Source: Mailhella sp.
Lineage (GTDB): Bacteria; Desulfobacterota; Desulfovibrionia; Desulfovibrionales; Desulfovibrionaceae
Assembly: GCA_020024815.1 (NCBI GenBank)
Contig: JAHHTE010000011.1
Location: 1 to 26,401, forward strand
Reading direction: 5' to 3'
Length of the DNA stretch: 26,401 bases
The position numbers were made by a program, and so were the translations under genes. Positions 17,311 through 25,999 of the stretch are shown here, one piece after another. How positions within the stretch are numbered: the stretch's first letter is position 1; each line of letters starts with the position of its first letter. The notes beneath the pieces were generated by a model that was given only the letters and a program-made list of their open reading frames with translations, was not told the DNA's origin and did not search any database.

Positions 17311-18126
17311 CATTTAACTATTAAAGAGAAATAGTAAAAAATAACAAAGAGTATTATTCTATCACTGTTTAACATAATTATAGTTATAATTATAAACGAA
17401 AAATTAATCACGGTAACATAAAATTACGATCTGATATTATTGCGGAAAATTACAGTATACATGTCTTATGAGCAAATTACAAATACTGCATTATATGGAA
17501 AAGTAAGCTTTAAAACTATTTATATTGGATTTATGCAGAAAAAATAATCTCAAATAATCTTCAAAAATAACGACATAAAGTGAAAAAAGGAGTTGAAAAA
17601 AATTCATTTTAAAATGGGATATCACTAATAAAATATTCAGAGAAAGTGAATAATTGTCATAAATTTACCATTGGAACTTTAACAATATTTTTCATGCATA
17701 GGCAAAAGTAAATGTATAATTTAGTCCTATGTTAAAAAAACGAGACTATTAACAGCAATTATATGAAAAGAAATGACAGTAATGTATCGAAAAAGCAATA
17801 AGCTATCTTTTTTATGTGTTATTGTGGGTTATTATGAAATTTGTTTAGTTAGATACAGAAAAGGAATTTATTTCTCATGTCAAATAAAAGAAGAAATAAA
17901 AATAGATTTACTATGTAGATGTCTATGCTACATAGTAAAGTGGAAACAAATGAAAAACTAATATGTTATTAGAAAAATCTATCTAAAAACAAATTTATTT
18001 ATGATTATGTAAGAAGACTTAAGACAAAAATTAGATTTGATTAATAATAGACGTCGTAAGTGTTTAAGTTGGAAAACTCCATGCAATTTTTTCTACAACA
18101 GGTCTCGTACAAGGATTAACAATTAA
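17311..18126 (+). pseudogene. Decayed IS30-family transposase
   Basis: One frame, interrupted by many stops but needing no frameshift, matches IS30 transposases in order. An N-terminal HLTIKEK is at 17311. SYEQITNTALYGKVSFKTIY at 17464 corresponds to the SPEQI...GKVxFKTIY segment. GKSKCII and VKKTRLLTAI (17701-17760) correspond to the SxGKSKxC...VERKTRLLTAI stretch of the catalytic DDE region. EEIKIDLL follows, and EDLRQKLDLINNRRRKCLSW, then KTPCNFF, at 18013-18093 corresponds to the well-known INNRPRKCLGWKTPxEVF end. The distance from HLTIKE to SYEQI is shorter than in intact elements, so part of the N-terminal DNA-binding region is probably deleted. The catalytic Asp residues are not intact. 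Terminal inverted repeats were not found. The 62-codon open frame at 17773-17961 is a part of this relic. Confidence 0.75.
17907..17939. repeat. 12-bp perfect inverted repeat inside the transposase relic
   Basis: TTTACTATGTAG (17907-17918) pairs perfectly with CTACATAGTAAA (17928-17939) around nine bases. In intact IS30 elements this stretch encodes conserved protein, so the perfect hairpin probably arose by chance or after decay. No T-run follows. Confidence 0.45.
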
Positions 18127-18399
18127 ACACGTATGTTATCAATTGTTTACTAAGAAATTATTTTAAATAGTTATAGGCTTATGAGTTGTTTAATTATGTA
18201 AAAGGATTAGTATGAAAAACTTCTCTGTAAATTGTATTGATATTTTTTGTAACTTTGTTTATCGTTGTTTGTTGATAATTTAATGGTTTAAATGTTGATA
18301 ACTTCCTATGACGTTTTATAAAATAATAATTTTTGCTTAATAAGCATATTGTTATAAAAGTAGTAGATAAACATTTTAGAATGTAACGAGTATGTATAA

Positions 18400-19184
18400 A
18401 TGAAATTTTATTTAGATCACAATATTTATATCTATTCATTAGATGATGAATCAATAGGTCAAGCAGTTGAAGAATTAAAAAAAATTCAGTACAATTTTTG
18501 TATAGTCCTGCACACATAGAGGAAATTTATACTGCATTTGTTAATGGTGGAAGTGATTATGAAGAAAATATGCTGAAACTTTTTGATCAAATTTCGAGGT
18601 TTACAAATAACTTTGAATGCTTACCTTCATTTAAAAGTATAATTATTATTGAAGAAAGTCCAATAATGTGTTATGCAAGGGTAGCTCACCATGATACTAC
18701 TGGTCAAATCAAAGATAATGCAAAAAAAAGATATGAAATTGATAATAATAATAATTATCAAAAAGCTTGTAAGCAGGATAAACATAATGTATCCATATCT
18801 ACTCTTCGTTATGATAAAATATGGGAGCATGAAGCAATTATTAGTACACTTGGATATTGGGGGGGGAGAATTGAAAGGAATATATAATAATATAAGAGAA
18901 TCACATGCCATGGTAGAATCTGCAGTGGAAATATTATTCAATGTTCTCAATTATAATGGCTATTATGCAGATAAAAATGAAAAAAAGCAATTTCTGGTAT
19001 TCATGATGTTACACATGCTGTGTATGCTACAATGGCTGATAAATTATTTAGTGTTGACAAAAAGTTTGTACACAAATGTAAGGCTGTTTATTATTTTCTA
19101 GGAGTTGAAACACAAGTTATACTTTGTTCCCCAAAAAATATTTCTCAATTATTATTAGAACCGGATAATAATATTATTGTGTAA
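18400..19184 (+). pseudogene. PIN-like domain gene broken by three homopolymer indels
   Basis: Reading through three frame changes gives one coherent protein of about 260 residues. It starts at 18400 (MKFYLDHNIYIYSLDD). A missing A in the A-run at 18477-18484 then shifts the frame to VQFLYSPAHIEEIYTAFVNG. An extra G in the G-run at 18859-18866 shifts to ELKGIYNNIRESHAMVE and ILFNVLNYNGYYADKNEKK. A missing A in the A-run at 18980-18986 shifts to SGIHDVTHAVYATMADKLFS, VDKKF and KAVYYFLGVETQVI, ending at 19184. The early acidic YLDHN, the HIEEI helix, and the later HDVTHAVYA and S-x-D segments fit PIN-like nucleases, which act as toxins or in phage defence. The exact family name is uncertain. 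All three lesions are in homopolymers, so sequencing error or phase variation cannot be excluded, although conserved genes nearby show none. From 18127 to 18399 I see no gene. Confidence 0.65.
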
Positions 19185-19313
19185 AGATGTGCAATGGTTG
19201 TTTGAAAGTTAATACTATTGGTTAATGTTATTTATTTCATGGGTGATTATTTTGGCATTGAATAAAGAGTATTATGTTTATAAAAAATATTAATTGTATT
19301 TGGTTGAAGAATT

Positions 19314-19703
19314 ATGATTATAAAAAAAATAGAAGAATATGAAACAAGTAAGAAAGCAATTATACCTCTAAGTTATGTTAATGCACTTATTGCTTGTGAT
19401 AATCAACCTGAACAAATTTGTGTTGATTATGGTGAAGTTAATTTATTTTCAGTTGAGGAATTTATAGAAGCACAAGAGTATTTGTGCATATATGAGTTTT
19501 GTCCCGAATATCTTGCAATTGGCAATACAAGTGATGGGAAAGTTTTATTAATGAAACAAGATAAAAATGCAAATCAAGTTATTATTACAGGAGCAGGGAA
19601 TTTATTACCAAAATATTGGGATAATGTTGTTTGTATTTATATAGATAATTTTAATGAATGGTTAGAAAAAGGTTTAATAAATTTTTGGGAAAGTGATGAG
19701 TAA
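19314..19703 (+). CDS. SUKH-like (SMI1/KNR4 family) putative immunity protein
   Basis: This 129-residue protein follows the SUKH pattern. PLSYVNAL near residues 18-25 replaces the usual LPxxYxxFL. A strand with VNLFSVEEFIEAQEYL follows at 42-57. YLAIGNTSDGKVLLM at 66-80 corresponds to the central xxxIGxxGGGxxxx motif, then a short ITGAGNL, and NFNEWLEKG at 112-120, the common FxEWL end. Many bacterial SUKH proteins are immunity proteins against secreted polymorphic toxins; no toxin gene is next to it, so that role is inference. The ribosome binding site is weak (GAAG). It stands alone on the plus strand, 130 bases after the PIN-like pseudogene and 169 before the next small gene. Confidence 0.6.
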   Translation: MIIKKIEEYETSKKAIIPLSYVNALIACDNQPEQICVDYGEVNLFSVEEFIEAQEYLCIYEFCPEYLAIGNTSDGKVLLMKQDKNANQVIITGAGNLLPKYWDNVVCIYIDNFNEWLEKGLINFWESDE

Positions 19704-19872
19704 TTAATATAATTATAATTTAATCTTAGTGTTATGTTTTTAAACTAATTTTATTTTATCCTTATTATGTTAATTGTGCAATATTCCTTATAGTATTCTT
19801 ATAAGTTCTAAAATTGTAATTTCAATTAACAATCATAAAGAAATGTGATAGCTATTTCATAAAGGAGTTTTT

Positions 19873-20220
19873 ATGCTTTTAACAGATTATTTATTATACG
19901 TTTCTTGTGAAGTAACTAAATATGAGATAGCAGCTGCAAATGCATTAAAAAATGGCAATAAAGATGACTATAAAAAGAATGTAAAGGAAAAAGCTTTAAT
20001 TTTAGCTTCGTTATATGATGAAGCTAAAACAAAAGATACTGATACTATACGCAATAAAGAAAAAATTTTTCAAGAATTATATGATTTTTCAAGTAATGCT
20101 CAAACTGCGTTATCTGTGAATTCACCTTGGTATATGTCAGAATTATTATATCCAGAAGATTATATGGAAGGTGATTTGAATAATTTACAAAAATTAATAG
20201 AACGAATTGAATATAAATAA
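19873..20220 (+). CDS. Small helical protein of unknown function
   Basis: I do not recognise this 115-residue protein. It is charged, looks mostly alpha-helical, has no signal peptide or membrane segment, and has a conserved-looking aromatic C-terminal part (PWYMSELLYPEDYMEGDL). The Shine-Dalgarno AAAGGAG seven bases before the ATG is good, which supports a real gene. Its size and place after a SUKH-like gene suggest an immunity protein as well, but that is a guess from context. Confidence 0.55.
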   Translation: MLLTDYLLYVSCEVTKYEIAAANALKNGNKDDYKKNVKEKALILASLYDEAKTKDTDTIRNKEKIFQELYDFSSNAQTALSVNSPWYMSELLYPEDYMEGDLNNLQKLIERIEYK

Positions 20221-20601
20221 TTTTTTGGAATATATTGGGGGAATTTTTAGTAAACAATACTATAAATAATGACATGTGATTGTTCTATAAAAATGTTTTA
20301 AGTATACTATAATTGTATAAATAATTCTGAATGATAATACGAATTTTTAAAAAACTCTATAATGCTACTGAACTAAAAGTTTGATTTTTTATAAATGAAA
20401 AATTATACATAAAATACTTTTACTATTAATAGTAATATTATATAGTTATGTATTTAATTGTGTATGCAAAAATTTTTGATTATCTGTTTGAAAGGATAAA
20501 TGATAGGGAAACCATAATAAAAGTTTCCCTATGTAAAAGTAAAGTTAATTTAGTAGCACATTATTTTTATTAATAATATACAAACTCCGATAAGGAGTTT
20601 T
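20221..20601. other. A+T-rich spacer between converging genes
   Basis: I see no gene here. It holds the ATAGGGAAAC/GTTTCCCTAT hairpin (20503-20532, 10 perfect pairs, ten-base loop, no T-run) and the small terminator at 20582-20603. Confidence 0.5.
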
Positions 20602-20603
20602 TT
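20582..20603 (+). terminator. Small intrinsic terminator
   Basis: AAACTCC (20582-20588) pairs with GGAGTTT (20594-20600) around GATAA, with T residues continuing to 20603. It faces the end of the converging minus-strand gene at 20602 and could serve the plus-strand small genes; the minus-strand T-run is weaker. Confidence 0.5.
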
Positions 20604-21660
20604 ATTTATCTTGTTTTTTTAATTGTTGTAATGCTTCTTTAATTTCGTCAAAATGTAATTCTTTATAAATTTCATTTCTCTTAGGTATTACATTAATGCG
20701 TGAAATTTCGTTTTTATGTTCTATTTTTATAGAAATTGGCATGTTATTTTCATTATATGCATTGCAAGCTTTGTTAGAATAACTAGCTAAAATTTCACCA
20801 ATAATTTGTAATTCTTCTTGAGGAACTGGTAAATTTTTTGCATGTCGTACAATACAGTAAGGGCTAGGAAAATGTTCTATACGTAAAACATAATCATTTG
20901 TTTTTATATATTGTTGCATTTGCTCGTTATCTGCTTGTTTTCGTCCAATACTTACCCAGATATCATTATTCCAAAGTTGTCTACCATGATTTGCTAGATA
21001 AAAATCATTGGCTGTTGGATTATTAATTTTTTGCATTACTTCATAATAACGCCTAGCATTTTCTTTTTCTGTTAATTTACAACCACCAGCAGCTGTTGGA
21101 ATATCTGTTATATCAAAATGTTTGGCTAGAGCTAATTGATCTTTTCGTCCACGTCCAAAAAATCCAAGTAATTTACTTCGATCAATTTCTCCAGAGATTT
21201 CAATGGTAAGTGGATCCATGTGTTTAGCACATAATGGACGTAAAAGTATATCTTTTACATCAGCATCACGGCGTATAACATTTAATGTATCACGGCGTTG
21301 CGACATAGGTCTTTGACCAAGAACTTCACCAGATACAAGAAATTTTGCTCCATATTCTTGCATAAGAGCTTTAGCGTGTTTCATCATAATAATTTTGCAA
21401 TCAACGCAAGGATTTAATGCACTACCAAAGCCGTTTGCAGGGTTATTAATAAGCATATTGCAATAATCTTCTGCAATATTAATTGCTTTTATTTCCAATC
21501 CATATTTTTTTTCCCAGTGTGGAACAGCTTTTTCATCACCAAAAAAAGGACTTGTAAAATGTAAACAAAGAATTTTTTTTCCTTGTTCCATCATAAGTCT
21601 TGCGGCTAAAATACTATCCAATCCACCTGAAAAAAGTGCTAATCCGTCATATTGTTTCAT
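20602..21660 (-). CDS. PP-loop ATPase, tRNA-thiouridylase type, with NFACT-R-like C-terminus
   Basis: The 352-residue cytoplasmic protein starts with a PP-loop nucleotide-binding motif, SGGLDS at residues 11-16, as in enzymes that adenylate substrates before sulfur transfer. Cys85 and Cys88 (NPCVDC), the GEVLGQRPMSQRR segment at 111-123, Cys144 and Cys194 resemble thiouridylase enzymes (MnmA/ThiI-like). The part from about 225 on (GRQLWNNDIWVSIGRKQADN) resembles the NFACT-R (DUF814) RNA-binding module. A tRNA thiolation role is therefore likely, but the exact base is not known. The ATG at 21660 fits the domain start; an in-frame TTG at 21696 adds a hydrophobic run unlikely to be translated. 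No clear Shine-Dalgarno is seen. It is divergent from recA. Confidence 0.75.
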   Translation of the reverse strand: MKQYDGLALFSGGLDSILAARLMMEQGKKILCLHFTSPFFGDEKAVPHWEKKYGLEIKAINIAEDYCNMLINNPANGFGSALNPCVDCKIIMMKHAKALMQEYGAKFLVSGEVLGQRPMSQRRDTLNVIRRDADVKDILLRPLCAKHMDPLTIEISGEIDRSKLLGFFGRGRKDQLALAKHFDITDIPTAAGGCKLTEKENARRYYEVMQKINNPTANDFYLANHGRQLWNNDIWVSIGRKQADNEQMQQYIKTNDYVLRIEHFPSPYCIVRHAKNLPVPQEELQIIGEILASYSNKACNAYNENNMPISIKIEHKNEISRINVIPKRNEIYKELHFDEIKEALQQLKKQDK

Positions 21661-21737
21661 AAAAAAAAATATAACAAAGACAAAAAAACAAGGCAAGTGA
21701 GAATTTTTCTTATTAAAAACTTATCATATTACTTTGT

Positions 21738-21766
21738 TTGACATTATTTACTATCAAGGATATTAT
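21738..21766 (+). promoter_or_regulatory. Sigma-70 promoter of recA
   Basis: TTGACA (21738-21743) and TATTAT (21761-21766) are separated by exactly 17 bases: a perfect -35 and a five-of-six -10. The start point would be near 21773, about 30 bases before the ATG. No E. coli-type (CTGT-N8-ACAG) or Gram-positive-type (GAAC-N4-GTTC) LexA box is visible around it. Confidence 0.8.
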
Positions 21767-21804
21767 TTTATAAATTAAAAAGTATATAAAAAAGGAAAAA
21801 TATT

Positions 21805-22878
21805 ATGGCGAAAAAGCCTACTCCATCTCAAGAAAATGCTCGATTAGAAGCTCTTAAAACAGCTCTTACCACTATTGAAAAAAAATATGGTCAAGGTGCT
21901 GTAATGAAATTATCAGATAGTGCTCATGTACAAGTACCAGTTATTCCAACAGGTTCTATTGGTTTGGACTTAGCACTTGGTATTGGTGGTTTACCAAAAG
22001 GACGTGTAACAGAAATTTATGGTCCTGAATCATCAGGTAAAACCACACTTACATTACACGTAATTGCAGAGTGTCAAAAACAAGGTGGTACAGCTGCTTT
22101 TATTGACGCAGAACACGCTCTTGATACTGCTTATGCTGCTCGACTTGGTGTAAAAGTAGATGAACTTCTTATTTCTCAACCAGATCATGGTGAGCAAGCA
22201 CTTGATATTGCTGATATGCTTGTGCGTTCTGGAGCTGTTGATCTTGTTGTTGTTGACTCTGTTGCAGCTCTAATTCCTCAATCTGAACTTGAAGGAAATA
22301 TGGGAGAAACACAAGTTGGTGGCCATGCAAGACTTATGAGCCATGCGTTGCGCAAATTAACAGGAACTATTCATAAATCAAAGACCTGTGTTATTTTCAT
22401 TAACCAAATTCGTATGAAAATTGGTATGATGGGTTATGGCAGTCCTGAAACAACAACTGGTGGTAATGCTCTTAAGTTTTATAGTTCTGTGCGTATGGAT
22501 ATTAGAAAAGTGCAGACATTAAAGGATAAAGAAGAGTCTTACGGAGCAACAACTCGTGTAAAAGTTGTTAAAAATAAAATGGCTCCTCCATTTAGAGAAG
22601 CTAAATTTGATATTATTTTTGGTACAGGTATTTCACGTTCTGCTGAAATTCTTGATCTTGGTGTTGCTGCTGGTATTGTGGATAAAAGTGGAGCTTGGTT
22701 TGCTTATGGCTCTGAAAAATTAGGTCAAGGTCGTGATAATGTTCGTGCTATGCTTGATGAAAACGAAGTTCTTCGCAATGAAATTGAAGCAAAAGTTATT
22801 GAACATCTTGGCATGAATTCTGATATGTTTACAAATATGTCAGAAGATGATTTTGATGAAGAAATGGGCGAAGAATAG
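21805..22878 (+). CDS. recA: Recombinase RecA
   Basis: The 357-residue RecA catalyses homologous strand exchange and promotes LexA and UmuD cleavage where those exist. Walker A is GPESSGKT at residues 73-80, the catalytic Glu lies in DAEH near 103, Walker B ends at Asp151 in LVVVDS, and the L2 loop is around 201-220 ([20 protein letters not shown]). The C-terminus is acidic ([11 protein letters not shown]). AAGGA precedes the ATG. It is followed by alaS, the order known in Desulfovibrio. Confidence 0.98.
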   Translation: MAKKPTPSQENARLEALKTALTTIEKKYGQGAVMKLSDSAHVQVPVIPTGSIGLDLALGIGGLPKGRVTEIYGPESSGKTTLTLHVIAECQKQGGTAAFIDAEHALDTAYAARLGVKVDELLISQPDHGEQALDIADMLVRSGAVDLVVVDSVAALIPQSELEGNMGETQVGGHARLMSHALRKLTGTIHKSKTCVIFINQIRMKIGMMGYGSPETTTGGNALKFYSSVRMDIRKVQTLKDKEESYGATTRVKVVKNKMAPPFREAKFDIIFGTGISRSAEILDLGVAAGIVDKSGAWFAYGSEKLGQGRDNVRAMLDENEVLRNEIEAKVIEHLGMNSDMFTNMSEDDFDEEMGEE

Positions 22879-22900
22879 AATTTTTTTGAGTACGTTTTTA

Positions 22901-22932
22901 TTTTTAGGGGAAAATTTAAGTTCCCCTAAAAA
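22901..22932 (+). terminator. Hairpin terminator after recA
   Basis: TTTTTAGGGGAA (22901-22912) and TTCCCCTAAAAA (22921-22932) pair over 12 perfect positions around an eight-base loop. The plus-strand T-run is part of the stem rather than after it, so termination may be partial; it would also work on the minus strand. It belongs to the G-run/C-run hairpins seen again after alaS. Confidence 0.6.
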
Positions 22933-23083
22933 AGCCTTTTCATAACCTTTTAATATACTTTATCATAATAATTTATTTATAAAAAATAGAAATTTCATAA
23001 ACTTGTTTTTGATAAATAATTTTAGTGGATTAAAAACGGCATTAGTAATTATTTTTATTTATATTAATTTTAAGAGGTTCATT

Positions 23084-25729
23084 ATGCTTACAGCTAAAGA
23101 TATACGACAAAAATTTTTAGATTATTTTGAAAAACAAAACCATAAAAAAATTGAATCAGCGTCCTTAATTCCCCATGATGATCCTAGCTTACTTTTCTGT
23201 AATGCAGGAATGGTGCCTTTTAAAAATGTATTTTTAGGACAAAAGGTACTTGATACAAAACGTGCAACAACAGCACAAAAATGTTTACGTGTTAGCGGAA
23301 AACATAATGACCTTGAAAATGTAGGTCGTACAGCAAGACACCATACTTTATTTGAAATGCTTGGAAACTTTTCTTTTGGTGATTATTTTAAAGAAGATGC
23401 AATTAAATTTGCATGGCAATTTGTTACTGAAGAATTAAAACTTTCCAAGGACAAGCTTTACGTTACAGTTTATATTGATGATGATGAAGCTTTTTCTATT
23501 TGGCGAGATAAAGTTGGCGTAGCAGAAGATAGAATTTTGCGTATAGCTGGAAAAGATAATTTTTGGAGTATGGGGGATACTGGTCCTTGTGGTCCTTGTT
23601 CTGAAATTTTTGTGGATCAAGGCGAAGACATGAGCTGTGGTGATAGTTGTGGTATTGGAAAATGTGATTGTGATAGGTTTTTGGAAATCTGGAACTTAGT
23701 TTTCATGCAATACAACCAAAAAGAAGATGGAACTCGTGAACGTCTTGCAAAACCTTGTATTGATACAGGTATGGGATTGGAGCGTATTTCTGCTATTATG
23801 CAAGGAAAGCGTTCTAATTTTGATAGTGATATTTTCCAAGAAATTATTCAATTTACAGCAAAAGATGCTGGTGTAACATATAGTTTTAGTTTACCTGATA
23901 CAAATGATGTGGATACAGCACTACGCGTTATTGCTGACCATAGCCGTGCAGCTGCATTTTTAATTGCTGAAGGTGTTCTTCCTTCTAATGAAGGACGTGG
24001 TTATGTATTACGTCGTTTAATTCGTCGAGCTTTACGTTTTGGTACATTAATTGGTTTGAACAAAGAAGCTTTTATGTACAAAACAGTAGGACAAGTTATT
24101 GAAGTAATGGGTAGTGCTTATCCAGAATTATTTAAACATAAAGAATTTATTTTGCGTGCTGTTCGTGAAGAAGAAGACCGTTTCCGTGTAACTTTAGATA
24201 AAGGACTTATGCTTCTTGAAGAAGAAATTCAAAAAGCTAAAACACAAGGTAAAAAAATTATTACAGGTGAAGTTGCTTTTAAACTTTATGATACGTATGG
24301 TTTTCCTCTTGATATAGTTGATGATATTGCCAGAAAACATGATTTTACTATTGATGTTGATGGTTATAATCAAAATATGCAAATGCAACGTAATAGAGCA
24401 AGAGCAGCATGGAAAGGTTCTGGAGAAATTGATTTAACTTCTCGTTTTAAAGAAGCATTACAACAAAATGTCAAAACTACTTTTGTAGGATATGAAGATT
24501 TTATTGCAGAAAGTTCTGTTATTGCTATTTTAGATGAAAAAGCACAAAAAATTGAAAAATTAGAAGAAGGGCAACATGGTTATGTTATTACCGAAAAAAC
24601 ACCTTTTTATCCAGCAGGTGGTGGTCAAGTAGGTGATAAAGGCTATATTTTAACAGGTACTTCCAAAATTAAAGTAGAAGATACCATTAAAGCACAAGAT
24701 ATTATTGTGCATGAAGTTTTACTTGAGCAAGGCTCTTTAGCACAAGGTGAAAAAGTTACCTTACAAATTAATGATAAGTTACGCATGGATAGTATGAAAC
24801 ATCATACTTGTACACACCTTTTACATTCTGCGTTAAAAGCTATTTTAGGAAATCATGTAAATCAAGCTGGTTCTCTTGTAACCCCAGAAAGACTCCGTTT
24901 TGATTTTACCCATATAGCTCCAATGACCGAAGAAGAAATTGCTTTAGTTGAATGTAGAGTTAACCAAATGATTATGGGGGCATATCCTGTTCTTGCCCAA
25001 GAAATGAGCCAAAAAGAAGCTCAAGAAAAAGGAGCTATTGCCCTTTTTGGTGAAAAATATGGTGATAGAGTTCGTGTGCTTACTGTTGGTAATGATAAAC
25101 AAACTGTTTCTATGGAGCTTTGTGGTGGTACACATTTACAAAATACAGGTGAAGCTGGCTTTTTCATGATTTTATCAGAATCAGGGGTTGCAGCTGGTAC
25201 TCGTCGTATTGAAGCTGTTGCTGGTTGGAAAGCTATAAGACAAATGAAAATGTTACGCGATGAAAGTAAAACCCTTTGTCAAGAATTAAAAGTAAAGCAA
25301 GGAGAAATTTTACCTCGTATTGATAGCTTACAAAAAGAAATTAAAAATTTACGTAAAGAATTAGATAAAGCTCAATCTTCTATTGGTGGCGATATTATGG
25401 GAGCAGTAAAAGAAGTTAATGGTGTAAAACTTCTTGTACAAAAAGTTCCAAGCATGAGTATAAAAGCATTGCGTGATATGATGGACGATATTCGTTCTAA
25501 AATTCCAAGTGGTGTTGCGTGTCTTGCAATGGAAGATAATGGAAAAGTATCACTTATTCTTTATGTTTCAAAAGATTTACATAGCAAATACACTGCTCCA
25601 AGTTTAATTAAAGAAATTGCTGTGTTTGTAGAAGGCTCTGGTGGTGGTCGTCCAGACGTTGCTCAAGCAGGTGGTACTAAACCAGAAGGTATTAAAGACG
25701 CATTACAAAAACTTGAAACACTTGTATAA
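23084..25729 (+). CDS. alaS: Alanyl-tRNA synthetase
   Basis: The 881-residue enzyme charges tRNA-Ala. The class II aminoacylation domain is N-terminal (HDDPSLLFCNAGMVPFK, RTARHHTLFEMLGNFSFGDYF, GMGLERI). The editing domain carries the zinc ligands HxxxH (574 and 578) and CGGTH (Cys680, His684). The C-terminal oligomerisation domain ends with GGGRPDVAQAGG. I moved the start from an upstream in-frame codon at 23003 to the ATG at 23084, which has AGAGG in front and matches the family N-terminus. Length is normal. It follows recA, separated by a terminator-like hairpin. Confidence 0.97.
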   Translation: MLTAKDIRQKFLDYFEKQNHKKIESASLIPHDDPSLLFCNAGMVPFKNVFLGQKVLDTKRATTAQKCLRVSGKHNDLENVGRTARHHTLFEMLGNFSFGDYFKEDAIKFAWQFVTEELKLSKDKLYVTVYIDDDEAFSIWRDKVGVAEDRILRIAGKDNFWSMGDTGPCGPCSEIFVDQGEDMSCGDSCGIGKCDCDRFLEIWNLVFMQYNQKEDGTRERLAKPCIDTGMGLERISAIMQGKRSNFDSDIFQEIIQFTAKDAGVTYSFSLPDTNDVDTALRVIADHSRAAAFLIAEGVLPSNEGRGYVLRRLIRRALRFGTLIGLNKEAFMYKTVGQVIEVMGSAYPELFKHKEFILRAVREEEDRFRVTLDKGLMLLEEEIQKAKTQGKKIITGEVAFKLYDTYGFPLDIVDDIARKHDFTIDVDGYNQNMQMQRNRARAAWKGSGEIDLTSRFKEALQQNVKTTFVGYEDFIAESSVIAILDEKAQKIEKLEEGQHGYVITEKTPFYPAGGGQVGDKGYILTGTSKIKVEDTIKAQDIIVHEVLLEQGSLAQGEKVTLQINDKLRMDSMKHHTCTHLLHSALKAILGNHVNQAGSLVTPERLRFDFTHIAPMTEEEIALVECRVNQMIMGAYPVLAQEMSQKEAQEKGAIALFGEKYGDRVRVLTVGNDKQTVSMELCGGTHLQNTGEAGFFMILSESGVAAGTRRIEAVAGWKAIRQMKMLRDESKTLCQELKVKQGEILPRIDSLQKEIKNLRKELDKAQSSIGGDIMGAVKEVNGVKLLVQKVPSMSIKALRDMMDDIRSKIPSGVACLAMEDNGKVSLILYVSKDLHSKYTAPSLIKEIAVFVEGSGGGRPDVAQAGGTKPEGIKDALQKLETLV

Positions 25730-25744
25730 AATATGATGTTATTT

Positions 25745-25782
25745 TTTGAGAGGAGAACTTTTGAAAAAGTTCCCCTCTCAAA
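25745..25782 (+). repeat. G-run/C-run hairpin after alaS
   Basis: The 18-base arms 25745-25762 and 25765-25782 (GAGAGGAGAACTTTT against AAAAGTTCCCCTCTC at the core) pair with one A-C mismatch, and part of the right arm recurs just after it (CTCCCCTCAAAACTTTTT at 25785-25802). Hairpins of this pattern are, from memory, common after genes in Desulfovibrio genomes. It is a repeat-like terminator candidate. Confidence 0.5.
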
Positions 25783-25807
25783 CTCTCCCCTCAAAACTTT
25801 TTAATTC

Positions 25808-25845
25808 AAAAGCTCTTTTGCATGCAAAAGAGCTTTTATTTTTTC
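25808..25845 (+). terminator. Intrinsic terminator after alaS
   Basis: A perfect 30-base palindrome (25808-25837) centred on GCATGC has arms AAAAGCTCTTTTGCA and its complement, and is followed by ATTTTTTCC. This is a strong bidirectional terminator for alaS. Confidence 0.85.
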
Positions 25846-25941
25846 CACATCATAAAAAATAACGTAATATCTAAAACTACTTGTATTTAATACAGTTAAA
25901 TAACTTTTTAATTTTTGAGAAAATAGATTTTTTACAAACAA

Positions 25942-25993
25942 CTCAATTAGGCACAATTATTGAAACATTTTTCAATAATTGTGCCTAATTGAG
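25942..25993. repeat. 24-bp perfect inverted repeat
   Basis: CTCAATTAGGCACAATTATT and four more bases (25942-25965) pair without a mismatch with 25970-25993 around CATT. It lies in a gene-free gap between alaS and the tRNA cluster and has no T-run. A rearrangement scar, an insertion-sequence remnant or a structured site are possible; nothing identifies it. Confidence 0.75.
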
Positions 25994-25999
25994 GGGGTA

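Noticed and set aside
17773..17961. 62-codon open frame as an independent gene
   Set aside because: It is in the same frame as, and lies between, recognisable IS30 transposase segments; it is a part of the relic.
23003..23083. Longer alaS reading starting at 23003
   Set aside because: The extra residues are not part of the family and the ATG at 23084 has a good ribosome binding site.
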